Source: Zea mays
Lineage: Eukaryota; Streptophyta; Magnoliopsida; Poales; Poaceae
Reading direction: 5' to 3'
DNA length: 64,000 nucleotides
Assembly: GCF_902167145.1 (NCBI RefSeq)
Contig: NC_050096.1
Span: 294,946,200-295,010,199 of the forward strand
The translations under genes and the position numbers were made by a program. Under the pieces are notes generated by a model. It saw nothing but the letters and a program-made list of their open reading frames with translations, was not told where the DNA came from and did not search any database. Below are positions 35,601 through 46,212 of the stretch, one piece after another (the first letter of the stretch is position 1; each line of letters starts with the position of its first letter).

Positions 35601-36107
35601 GAGGGATGAGAGGATTAGTGGGAGGATGAGAGGATTAGTGGGAGGATGAGAGGATTAGTGGGATATTAGCATGTATTTGTCTTGTATAAGTGAGATTAGC
35701 TTGTAGAGCTCATCGTATGACACTGGAGGCATACGTATACGTATGAGCACAAGGAAAGTTATGAAGCAAATATTTATAGGGACTTGAAAATGATTCTGAA
35801 GGTATTTCTCAGGAGGAAAATATCTGGAGATATATCGATGGAATATTTGGGCAGTATTTCTGGAAAGAACTTGAAGCGGATTACTCGGGAAATATCTGGG
35901 CGGTATTTCTGGAAAGAATTTGAGGGGGATCACTGGGGAAATATTTGTAGGATATTTTGAGGAGGATTTTAGAGAGAATATAGACCACTATAATTTATTT
36001 GTTGATATCAACTCGCAAACAAACATTTTGAAATGAAATTTGAAATTCATTTTGAATTTAGGGCGAGTTTGAGAAAATTTCAGAATTTGAATTTTTGGGA
36101 TGCTACA
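32634..36107 (-). repeat. LARD 3' LTR
   Basis: 3474 bases. Two minus-strand TATA-like boxes lie at 35579-35570 (CTATAAATAG) and 34400-34391 (CTATAAATAC). Between them is a long array of GAAC/GATC-type tetranucleotides (about 35030-35460) with three copies of a module containing GGAATTTCGGCAGCATAACG, and a GAATAGTAACGAT minisatellite (about 34800-35000). Open frames in this array encode only Arg-Ser-Phe-Val repeats and are not genes. Confidence 0.93.
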
Positions 36108-37969
36108 AATCTACCCCACTTAAAAGGAATCTCGTCCTCGAGATTCGGTTTAGAAGGGTTATGAGTATAGCTTTACTTCAGCTACATATCTTCACTTTGC
36201 TGACTCTTCGAGGAGATGGAACTTCAACAAAATCTGGCCTTTGAGGGGCATCCGGTTGCTGATTGCAAACGCTGGTTCTGGCTACTCAAGAATCATCTTC
36301 AGGCTACTAGCTTTTGCTTGGCAGCTTGCTTATTGAAGAAGCATCGATGCCAACACACAAACCTTTCTCTTGCGAACTCCCTCATGGATTCCTTCCTTGA
36401 TTAGTCTTCTGGTGCTTCATCAACAAAACTTGGGTGACCACTTCTCATCCAGAAACTTATATGCTTTGATGATCTGGTCCTCCACAAGCTTGCTACAGAC
36501 CTTCTTCTTTTTCTCCATAGCAGGAACCTTGCTGGAACACTACCCCACTTAAAAAGAAAGAGGGTAGAACTCTTGAATCTTGGGGATTTGAACTCCTTGA
36601 AGTACCTCATAACAAAGGTGTTACGGGGCCTTCTTCTGCTGTTGCTGCTTGAGCAGGCTGCGGAGAAATGACTGACACAGGGTTGATTCTGGGACAACCT
36701 TCTTCTCATCTTCTCTTCACTATCTTCTTTTCTCTTCTCACTTTTCACTTTTCACTGTCTCTTTCTTTCTCTTTGCTCTTCCCACTCGAGGATTCTATCA
36801 AAGAGTATTACCATCATACAGAGGAGGAAACCGAAGATGTTGAACCATATACAACAGTCTTCAACCCAAGAATCACCAAGCATTGTGATCTTAGGGGCGA
36901 GGGAGTGGAAAAATGGAGTTGCTTGCGATTTGGCAGAGGGGATTTATCTGGAGTGTGCTTTTGCTTTGAGCGAGATGGGAGTTGAGGGAGATGGTGGGGG
37001 GGGGGGGGGGTTTATAGGCGAGCGGGGGTGTTCGGTTGCGGAGCAGTGGTGATGGAGTAGGTGCTACGCGGCAGCGGGTGCGATAAGGGGAGGGGGGCCT
37101 GGTGTTGCTAGCGATGATGGTGGCGGTGGGTGTGCTGCAAAGGTGGCGTGGGCGGCGGTGGTAGTGCGCTGCAAAGGGGGGCGTGGGGCGGTGGTAGTGC
37201 GCATGGAGGCGGGCACGCGTGGGGGGGGGCACGGGTGAGTGGTGGGGTCGATGACCCTGATGTTTGTGGTCTCTGGTTCCAAGAATCTTTGCCTCTGTGT
37301 ATGGTAATAACTCCTTCTGTCCTCTTTTCCTGTTTACTTTGACTCAGGGGCAGTGCTTTGATTCTCACGGTCGGTCCTTTTGACTGAGCGGCTGGACTGG
37401 CTTCTTCTGTAGCTTGTTCCAGGCTTCAAGGGTAAGCTTCCCGGTATCTTCTTGGGTAAGACACTTTTCTCTTGAGATGGGTTAAGATGAGAATGGAAGC
37501 ATAAGGTGAGGATTAGATCTAATTTGTGATCTATGTTTTTTAGAGAAAACCTTTCTTAAAAAAACACACAAGCTCAGCAATGATAAGCACAAACAAATCG
37601 AATGTTTTGAATAAGGGAAGAATAGAGTTTTTCCAAAGCACGGACTACTCAGATTCGGGGGCTAAGCATAACTACTATTGCTTGGCTCCTGAATTGAGAA
37701 CTATGCTAAATGCAACTTATGAGCACTAACGTTAAAGCATCACATATGCACTCAAAAGGGAGGAAAACATCAAGCGAAATTCATTTTGAAATGCCCTAGG
37801 GGGCAACACAAATAGAGTTTTTCAAAGCACGGGACTACACGATTAACTCTCATACATGCAGGGCTCTAGCCAAAGTGAAGAAAAACTTCACTACCCAATG
37901 CATGCAGAGGACTGGGCATACTAACTTCAGACCGGACAACTTCTCTTCTGGCAGGGCTGGCACACAACT
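36108..37969 (-). other. LARD internal non-coding part
   Basis: Starts (minus strand) with the polypurine tract at about 36125-36108. It includes a G14-class run near 36997-37010 and GC-rich GGCGGTGGTAGTGCGC repeats (about 37145-37210). I see no supportable gene. Confidence 0.65.
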
Positions 37970-39091
37970 TCAATCTGAGACATCTCCTGGATGGGTCAAT
38001 AGGGAGCTGATGTTGATGACTTCTTCTGGCAGCGACTGAGATGGCAGCACGGGGTCGAACTCTTCTTCAAGCGGGACTGGCTCTTGTAGCTCCTCAGAGG
38101 GCGGTGGTGCTGGCGGGGTGCTTGCAGCTTCTTCTTTGACCTCAAGGGAGGGTGCTGGAATCTTCTTCATGGCGAGGGGCTCAAACAACTCTGGCGGGGG
38201 ATCTTGGGAGGATTCAGGGTGCTCTTGCTTATCCATAGCCTTAGGGGAGACTGGAATTCCTTCCAAGACTATGGCTCCTTCTGGTAGTTCCCAAGCCTTC
38301 TTTTCTCCTCTGGTAGAGACCGGGTGACCTTCAAGAATCTGGGGGTCTTCAGCTCTCCTGGGTTGAACTGGGTTGGATGGAGCGGGCTCTTGGATCCGTA
38401 GGGCTCTACGTTGGTTATGGGTTACCAAGTAGGCCTCCATCAACTTCTGGACGTGCTCATCCTTGGCTTGCTTCAGGGCTTCAACAGCAATGACTTCACG
38501 ACTCTCCAAGGCAGTTGCACGAGCTTGAGTTGTGGTGAGATCCACATGCAGCTGACGGTTGCGCTTCTCTGCATCTTCTGCTCGGGCAATCATCTGACGG
38601 TGGTGCCGAGCCAAGAAATCATATTGTGCATCCAGGGTGAGCAGGTATGCAGTGAGGTACACGACTGTGGGGTCATCCTCAAGCAGTTGCTGCCCTTCCA
38701 ATGCACGCATCCTGGCCATCCAAGCGGGACGGTCTCTCTGAAAGGGCGGAAAGAATCTGAGCGGGGTGTCGGCCACTTCTTCTTCATAGATCTGACACAG
38801 GGCCCTCAATGCCTTGCGAGCGACGACTTGGCAGGTGTCTTTGAATCTGTGCCCAGCAGCAGTGACACTCCATTCCACATGGTGTGGACTGGATCCAATG
38901 TATACAGTCACGACACACTTCTCTGTGCCATGCTCGACGAACTCACGACCATCATACTCTGGCTGGCTCCTGATTCCGAGGCAGACTGTGCATGCTCTCA
39001 GCAACTTGGGGAAACCATCTTCATTCTGGCAGAAGCTGGTTTGGCACTGAACCTCCATCTGACTTCTGAGAGAAGGAAAGGGGGAAAACAT
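37970..39091 (-). CDS. LARD-encoded 373-residue protein, dsRBD-like N-terminus
   Basis: The only long ORF in LARD. Its ATG (39091) lies 116 bases after the 5' LTR, where gag usually starts. Residues 40-105 include PEYDGREFVEHGTEKCVVTV, then YIGSSPHHVEWSVTAAGHRF, then KDTCQVVARKALRALCQIYE. The layout (a strand with a conserved PEY, two further strands, then a helix with an AxKAL-like core) is what double-stranded-RNA-binding domains show; this is inference from pattern alone. Residues about 150-245 form an Ala/Glu/Arg-rich coiled coil (ARAEDAEKRNRQLHVDLTTT). The C-terminal third is Pro/Glu-rich. There is no CCHC knuckle, protease or RT motif. Similar proteins are, as I recall, common among hypothetical proteins of maize and sorghum. 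The function is unknown. Confidence 0.7.
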   Translation of the reverse strand: MFSPFPSLRSQMEVQCQTSFCQNEDGFPKLLRACTVCLGIRSQPEYDGREFVEHGTEKCVVTVYIGSSPHHVEWSVTAAGHRFKDTCQVVARKALRALCQIYEEEVADTPLRFFPPFQRDRPAWMARMRALEGQQLLEDDPTVVYLTAYLLTLDAQYDFLARHHRQMIARAEDAEKRNRQLHVDLTTTQARATALESREVIAVEALKQAKDEHVQKLMEAYLVTHNQRRALRIQEPAPSNPVQPRRAEDPQILEGHPVSTRGEKKAWELPEGAIVLEGIPVSPKAMDKQEHPESSQDPPPELFEPLAMKKIPAPSLEVKEEAASTPPAPPPSEELQEPVPLEEEFDPVLPSQSLPEEVINISSLLTHPGDVSD

Positions 39092-39192
39092 TTTTGAAAT
39101 GAAGGGATGAGAGCAAGAATTTTTTTAAGAAAATAGTTTGGACTCAAAAACTTTTGATCAGGCTAAGGGTTACGTCCTGCGGCCAACCTAAC

Positions 39193-39207
39193 AGCTCTGA
39201 TACCACC
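39193..39207 (-). other. LARD primer-binding site
   Basis: GGTGGTATCAGAGCTG on the minus strand directly after the 5' LTR. TGGTATCAGAGC pairs with the 3' end of initiator tRNA-Met. It fixes the element's orientation. Confidence 0.88.
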
Positions 39208-42200
39208 TGAAGCGTCCCCAATCCTCTGGGACTCAAATGTGATACAATTACTAGTCCCAGGAGGCTAGTAAACACATTTATACATCAGATGATACCAAAT
39301 CTGCTTAAACGAGACAAACCTACAAAGGTGGCGAACAACTTTAAGAGTTGGTCCACAACTCGGGACATATCATCAGAGTGGGGCTGAAGCAGCCCGATAT
39401 ACGCAGCGAAGCAATTCAGCGGTCCAACAGCCACAGGCAAGGTTGGGAACAGTCGTAACTCTTACCCGATCTCCTTTTTCTGAAAAAACAACAAATAAGC
39501 AAGGGTGAGTACAAACGTACTCAGCAGCCCACCTTCACCCGCGGAATGGGGAAATCAGATATAATGCATGGAATATGTAGAGCTCAGGATATTTGCAGAA
39601 ACAACAATATTTTATGCAGGGTTGTTTTGAAAAACATTTTGTATTTTGCAAAGTGCATCCTCTCCAAAAGGAGCAGGAAGTTTTTCAGTATTATAACAAA
39701 ATCCCCTGGACTAAACCATCCAGGTATCTCAGCAGTTTCCCACTGGTTTTCCTTTTCAAAAACAGCTACTGGACTTCCCGTCCACCATAGCTCACGGCTC
39801 AACCGCCGAACCTTTTTAAAAACCACTTTTCTCAAAACCATCTCTTTTTTTGGAAAACAAAACATTAATTGCCATACCATACCAGACTCGTCCATTCCTG
39901 TGGACACGGACTATTCGAATAGGTTTTCAAACTCTGCGCAGAGGTGTACACTTTACCCACTAGTCCGGCTCTGCGATCTCATAGCTAGTGAGACCCGAAT
40001 CCGAATCTCTTTCTTTCCCCGCACGTCCTAACCTTAACGGTTATCCGGAAGGAGTCAGGCCACCGCCATGTCCAAACCGGACAAAACTTTCCCCCTCCTT
40101 ATCCTCCCGGTGCTCCCCAGCCTTCATAACCCTAGGGTTGGACCGTACGAGTTCAGATTGAGTGACTGCCCACACAGTCTCGAGTGGTTGTACTATTAAA
40201 GAGTACAGGTAGAGAAGATGACAAACCGGTCCTTATACGAGGGGACAATCCTTCTGCTCACGCCTAAACCAGCTGAGCCATCACCTTAGGCCCTCCCCTA
40301 AACCAGGGAGTCCCTGATTATCCCACTCACAAGGTGATAAGGGTGAAAACCCTTCATCATACACATTTTGAAAAGCATTTTCTTTTGAAAACTCACACCC
40401 TTTTCTCAAATCATTTGTAACAAATATATTAAGGATTGATTGCGGCAAGCGGCTTGGGTGGCCATAATAACTTGTCTCAAAATCATATCATGCATAAAAT
40501 AACAGGCTGAGGGTTGTGGTTGAAAGACATAGGTAATTTATGCATCAAAGGGATCCAGTGAGCTTGCCGTGCTTATTCGGCGAAGAGGGAAGGGGAGCTC
40601 GCGGAACTGGCTTCTGGCTCCACTGCCTGGCGTAGACTTGCAGATCTGGCCTCCACGAGACGGCACGAACGCTCCGATAACTATGCAACATGAACAAGCA
40701 ACATACAAACCAACAAGTATAGCAACAAATATTTAGTATAGTGGTCAGAATAGCGATATATGGATGGGTAGAGTCTTGAGTAGAATCTGTGTCATGTGGT
40801 GTTGAGATACTACTAGTGGTGGAGCGGAGGTGCTTACCAGGAGGGTGGACTGAAGGCGAAGCGACACTACGCGTGTAGTCGGCAGAGCGGAGTAACTGAG
40901 TGGGTGGGAGTTTTCCTTGGCTGAGGGTGTGGAGTGTGTGTGGAGAGGGAGAGGGTAGCTGGGTGTATTTATAGCTGGGTGTATGTGGTGTAGCACAGTA
41001 AAGTTCACTGTAGGTGAGAATAGTGACGAATGAATCGTCTGACTTAGTATGAACAGGAGAGTCATATGCAGAATATGGGACGAGAGTATTTTGGGAGTCT
41101 TCTGGAACATGAACCATGCTTAAGGGATGACATGGTTGGATAGGGAATAGTTTGATAAGAATTTAGAAACGAGAATTATTGGAATCTGAGTTTGGGAGCC
41201 TGGTTCGAAGGAATCTCAAAGTTAAGCGTGCTCAACTTGGAGAAACCTGAGATGGGTGACCAGATGGGAAGTTCCCTACTGGAAGAAAAATCACAGTCAC
41301 CGGAGTTCGTATGACTGGAATATGGGTCTGGCTGGTCTTAGGTGGACTGGACAACATGATGTACGAGTAGTTGAAATTTGGGATGACTAGATGACCGATG
41401 AATAGTAACGATGAATAGTGGTGATGGAAAAGAAATTATAGATATCATCGATGAATAGTAACGATGATGAATAGTAATGGTAAATAGTAACGATGATGAA
41501 TAGTGTATGTGAATAGTAACGATGAATAGTAATAGTGAATAGTAATGGTGAATAGTGATAGTGAATAGTTCGTATGAACGAACGATGAACGATGAATAGG
41601 AACTATGAACGAACGGACGAACGAACGATCGGAATTTCGGCAGCATAACGGCAGGAAAAGATTATTTGGACGAACGAACGAACGAACGATCGAATGATCG
41701 TACGAACGAACGATCGGAATTTCGGCAGCATAACGGCAGGACAAAGATTATCTGGAAGAACGATGAATAGGGACTATGAACGAACGATGAATCGATGAAT
41801 AGGGACTATGAACGATGAACGATCGAATGATCGAACGAACGAACGATCGGAATTTCGGCAGCATAACGGTAGGAAAAAGATTATTTGGACGAACGAACGG
41901 ACGAACGATCGAACGATCGGACGAACGGACGAACGAACCATGAACGATCAAACGAACGATCGAACGATCGGACGAACGAACGAACAAACTAAGAACAGGG
42001 GACGAACGATCGAAGAACGATCGAACGATCCTTGTGCTAGTGTGTGCTTGTGTGAAACATGGAGTGGGTGTATGTGTGGGGGGGGGGAAGAGAGTTGCCA
42101 TGAAATGGCTTGGGGTGGGATGAGAGGAGGCCCTTGCCCCTCTATTTATAGCCATGGTGGGGGGATTAGGGGGAGGGATGAGAGGATTAGTGGGAGGATG

Positions 42201-42680
42201 AGAGGATTAGTGGGAGGATGAGAGGATTAGTGGGATATTAGCATGTATTTGTCTTGTATAAGTGAGATTAGCTTGTAGAGCTCACCGTATGACACTGGAG
42301 GCATACGTATACGTATGAGCACAAGGAAAGTTATGAAGCAAATATTTATAGGGACTTGAAAATGATTCTGAAGGTATTTCTCAGGAGGAAAATATCTGGA
42401 GATATATCGGTGGAATATTTGGGCAGTATTTCTGGAAAGAACTTGAAGCGGATTACTCGGGAAATATCTGGGCGGTATTTCTGGAAAGAATTTGAGGGGG
42501 ATCACTGGGGAAATATTTGTAGGATATTTTGAGGAGGATTTTAGAGAGAATATAGACCACTATAATTTATTTGTTGATATCAACTCGCAAACAAACTTTT
42601 TTGAAATGAAATTTGAAATTCATTTTGAATTTAGGGCGAGTTTGAGAAAATTTCAGAATTTGAATTTTTGGGATGCTACA
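39208..42680 (-). repeat. LARD 5' LTR
   Basis: 3473 bases, over 99.5 percent identical to 32634-36107 by eye, with the same two TATA-like boxes (42151-42142 and 40974-40965). One 4-base repeat unit is missing near 41812 and one G run is one base longer. Confidence 0.93.
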
Positions 42681-42685
42681 AAGAC

Positions 42686-44492
42686 TAGCTAATTCATCAT
42701 TCAATTTTGAAATAGAAACTAAGTGTTTGCTACAAGCATTAATATCAATATCCTTACACCTAGTGCAAACTTCAACATATTCAACACAAGAGTTGGATTT
42801 ATTTGCTTCTACTAGTTTAGCATTTAAATCATCATTTATGCTCTTTAAGTTAGAAATAGAATCATGGCATGTTGACACTTCACAAGCAAGCATTTCATTC
42901 CTCTTAATTTCTAATGCAAGGGATTTTTGAGCCTCTACAAACTTATCATGTTCTTCATACAACAAATCCTCTTGCTTTTCTAAAAGTATATTCTTTTCAT
43001 TCAAGGCATCAATTAATTCATTAATTTTGTCTATCTTAGATCTATCTAAGCCCTTGAATAAACATGAATAATCTACTTCATCCTCACTAGATTCATCATC
43101 ACTAGAAGAATCATAAGTATTAGCATTACGAGTGGTTACCTTCTTTTCCCTTGCCATGAGGCAAGTGTGATGCTCGTTGGGGAAGAGGGATGACTTGTTG
43201 AAGGCGGTGGCGGCGAGTCCTTCGTTGTCGGAGTCGGACGAGGAGCAATCCGAATCCCACTCCTTTCCAATATGAGCCTCGCCCTTTGCCTTCTTGTAAT
43301 TCTTCTTCTTTTCCCATTTTCCACTCTTCTTTTCCTGGTCACTATCATTATCGGGGCAATTAGCGATAAAGTGACCAATCTTACCACACTTGAAGCATGA
43401 GCGCTTCCCCTTCGTCTTGGTCTTGTTGGGATGCTCCTTGCGACCCCTTAACGCCGTCTTGAAGCGCTTAATGATGAGAGCCATTTCTTCATCATTAAGC
43501 CCGGCCGCCTCAATTTGCGCCACCTTGCTTGGTAGTGCCTCCTTGCTTCTCGATGCCTTGAGAGCAATGGGTTGAGGCTCGTGGAGTGGACCGTTCAACG
43601 CATCGTCGACGTATCTTGCTTCCTTGATCATCATCCGCCCGCTCACGAATTTTCCAAGTACTTCCTCGGGCGTCATCATCGTGTACCTGGGATTCTCACG
43701 AATATTGTTCACGAGATGAGGATCAAGAATGGTAAAGGACCTGAGTAGTAGGCGGACGACGTCGTGGTCCGTCCAACGCGTGCTTCCGTAGCTCCTTATT
43801 TTGTTGATAAGGGTCTTGAGCCGGTTGTAAGTTTGAGTTGGCTCCTCTCCCCTTATCATGGCGAATCGTCCAAGCTCGCCCTCCACCAACTCCATCTTGG
43901 TGAGCATGGTGATGTCGTTCCCCTCATGAGAGATCTTGAGGGTGTCCCATATCTGCTTGGCATTGTCCAAGCCACTCACCTTATTGTACTCTTCCCTGCA
44001 CAAAGATGCTAAGAGAACAGTAGTAGCTTGTGCATTTCTATGAATTTGTTCATTTATAAGCATAGGACTATCCGAGCTATCAAATTTCATTCCATTCTCC
44101 ACAATCTCCCATATGCTTGGATGGAGAGAGAATAAGTGACTACGCATTTTGTGACTCCAAAATCCGTAGTCCTCCCCATCAAAATGTGGGGGTTTGCCAA
44201 GAGGAATGGAAAGCAAATGCGAATTCGAACTATGTTGAATACGAGAATAATCAAATGAAAAGTTCGAATTGACCGTCTTTTTGTAGTCGTTGTCATCATC
44301 CTTTTGGGAAGAAGTAGATTCATCACTATCGTCGTAGTAGATGATCTCCTTTATGCGTCTTGTCTTCTTCTTCTTCCCTTCCTTCCGCCTTTGCCCCGAG
44401 CCGGAGTCGGTAGGCTTGTCGTCCTTCGGCTCGTTGACGAAGGATTCCTTCTCTTTGTCGTTGATCACGATTCCCTTCCCCTTAGGATCCAT
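42686..44492 (-). CDS. Copia-B gag, main part (interrupted)
   Basis: Gag from the ATG at 44492 (MDPKGKGIV), the first after the primer-binding site; an upstream TTG at 44540 lies inside that site and is not a real start. After a charged N-terminus comes the motif SIPLGKPPHFDGEDYGFWSH, a UBN2/gag-type domain, then a CCHC knuckle CFKCGKIGHFIANC near residue 380 and a Ser/Asp-rich then coiled-coil tail. It is cut at 42685 by LARD; the frame resumes at 32633. There are no stops, so gag was intact at the time of the LARD insertion. Confidence 0.9.
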
Positions 44493-44527
44493 TTCTTCGG
44501 GCGGTAAGTCCCTTTGTGAAGAGAGCG

Positions 44528-44541
44528 GCTCCGATACCAAT
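44528..44541 (-). other. Copia-B primer-binding site
   Basis: ATTGGTATCGGAGC on the minus strand follows the 5' LTR. One base differs (G for A) from the initiator-Met complement TGGTATCAGAGC seen in Copia-A and LARD. Confidence 0.85.
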
Positions 44542-45816
44542 TGAGAGCACCTAGAGGGGGGGTGAATAGGTGATCCTGTAAAAACTTAAAACTTAAAGCC
44601 ACAAAACTTGATTAGGCGTTAGCACAGTTTATGCCAAGTGGCTAGAGAGAACTCAAAACACGATAACCACAAGAAAGCAATCACAGAGTTGACACGGTGG
44701 TTATCCCGTGGTTCGGCCAAGTACAAAACTTGCCTACTCCACGTTGTGGCGTCCCAACGGACGAGAGTTGCACTCAACTCCTCTCAAGTGATCCAATGAT
44801 CAACTTGAATACCACGGTGTTTTTCTTTCCTTTGATCTTTTCCCGTTTGCGAGGAATCTCCACAACTTGGAGTCTCTCGCCCTTACAATTGAGTTCACAA
44901 AGAAATACGGAGTAAGGTGGGAATGAGCAACGCACACAAGACTCGAAAATCAGAGCAACAACACGCACACAAGTCGCAACAAGAGCTCGCAATGCAACAC
45001 AAAGAGTTCACAACTCCACAAGAGCTCTATATGCTATCACAATGAAACGAATGCGTGAGATTGATGTCTTGGTGCTTAGAAGAGTTGTAGGAATGCTTGG
45101 TGTTCTCCTCCATGCGCCTAGGGGTCCCTTTTATAGCCCCAAGGCAGCTAGGAGCCGTTGAGAACAAATCCAGAAGGCTATCCTTGCCTTCTGTCGTCGG
45201 GCGCACCGGACAGTCCGGTGCACACCGGACACTGTCCGGTGCCCGATTTCTTTCCTTAATAGGCGCAGCCGACCGTTGCCGACCGTTGCAGATCTGGCGC
45301 ACCGGACAGTCCGGTGCACACCGGACAGTCCGGTGCTTCCTTCCGACCGTTGGCTCGGCCACGTGTCGCGCGCCGATCGCGCGGCCGACCGTTGGCCCGG
45401 CCGACCGTTGGCTCACCGGACAGTCCGGTGCACACCGGACAGTCCGGTGAATTTTAGCCGAAGTCGCCGGAGAAAAACCCGAGAGCGGCCTCTTCGGCCG
45501 AGGCAGCCTGGCGCACCGGACACTGTCCGGTGCACCACCGGACACTGTCCGGTGCACCACCGGACAGTCCGGTGCCCCAGACCGAAACAGCCCCTTGGCT
45601 GTACACAGCCAAGTCTTCTCTTCTCTTCTTCTTTCTGTTTCTAACACTTAGACAAGATATTAGTACACAAAACCAATGTACTAAGGCTTAGAAACGTACC
45701 TTTACTTGTGATTTGCACTTTGTTCAACCATGGGCATATTCTCACTTTTAAGCACTTGTGTTTGCACTCAATCACCAAAATACTTAGAAATGGCCCAAGG
45801 GCACATTTCCCTTTCA
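44542..45816 (-). repeat. Copia-B 5' LTR
   Basis: 1275 bases. It has one extra 22-base palindromic unit (near 45530-45555) relative to the 3' LTR and otherwise only about four substitutions. Confidence 0.94.
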
Positions 45817-45821
45817 GAGGA

Positions 45822-46152
45822 CAACACTCGACATGTCCCCCGCAGGGGTGCTGGTGTCGTCGACTCGCTCTGGTCCGACAGCCGACGAGGTACCGCCTCC
45901 TGCCTGGCCACGGTTGCCCCGTCTCCTCCTCCTCCGGCGAGGAGGGTGGCGGGGCAAACCCGGGTGTTCCTCTTCTGCCACGGGGGAAAGTCGTCGTCGA
46001 GTTCGCCGCCGCCGGGCGAGCCGACGACCGTCGTTGCTGTCGTGCTGCGAGGGGAGGAGTACCATGTCGTAGCTGCCGTCGTGGGACATGAACTCGAGAC
46101 TCTCGAAGCGGAGCACCGCCCCCAGCTGAAGAGGCTGTTGAAGGCTACCCAT
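45822..46152 (-). pseudogene. Gypsy-1 gag N-terminus
   Basis: Open from the ATG at 46152 (MGSLQQPLQLGAVLRFESLE) to the Copia-B insertion at 45821. It follows the Gypsy-1 primer-binding site by about 45 bases. It is rich in Arg and Pro, and the frame continues at 27037 with LAPETMRGVASP. The downstream frame is broken in 26870-26650. Confidence 0.65.
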
Positions 46153-46196
46153 CTGGAACTCAACGGGAAAGTATTCGTTAACACGCAGCGAGCCCC

Positions 46197-46212
46197 TACC
46201 TGGCGCGCCAAC
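46197..46212 (-). other. Gypsy-1 primer-binding site
   Basis: GTTGGCGCGCCAGGTAGG on the minus strand next to the 5' LTR, typical of Tat-lineage gypsy elements of grasses. Confidence 0.85.

Larger units (their letters stand above)
32634..42680 (-). mobile_element. LARD-like non-autonomous element with 3.47-kb LTRs
   Basis: LTRs 32634-36107 and 39208-42680 flank only 3.1 kb of internal DNA. Both ends carry AAGAC (32629-32633 and 42681-42685). On the minus strand the 5' LTR ends GGACGCTTCA at 39208 and is followed by TGGTATCAGAGC (initiator-Met primer site). TTTTAAGTGGGGTAGATT precedes the 3' LTR (TGTAGCATCCC). The PPT and LTR start are of the kind seen in gypsy elements, but there is no gag, protease, RT or integrase. 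It may correspond to the xilon/diguus-type maize elements (a guess from memory). The LTRs differ at about eight to nine positions in 3.47 kb. Confidence 0.9.
27038..45816 (-). mobile_element. Copia-B (Ty1/copia, Opie/Ji-like), split by LARD
   Basis: Minus-strand element: 5' LTR 45816-44542, primer-binding site 44541-44528, gag 44492-42681 plus 32633-32068, pol 32060-29100, 3' LTR 28291-27038. Identical GAGGA duplications flank it (27033-27037 and 45817-45821). Between the LTRs I see about four substitutions, one G-run length change and one 22-base palindromic unit, so it is very young. The LARD element (TSD AAGAC) split gag without losing frame. Confidence 0.93.

Noticed and set aside
44540..44540. 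Copia-B gag start at the TTG in the primer-binding site
   Set aside because: Non-AUG and inside the tRNA-primer site. The ATG at 44492 is the natural start.
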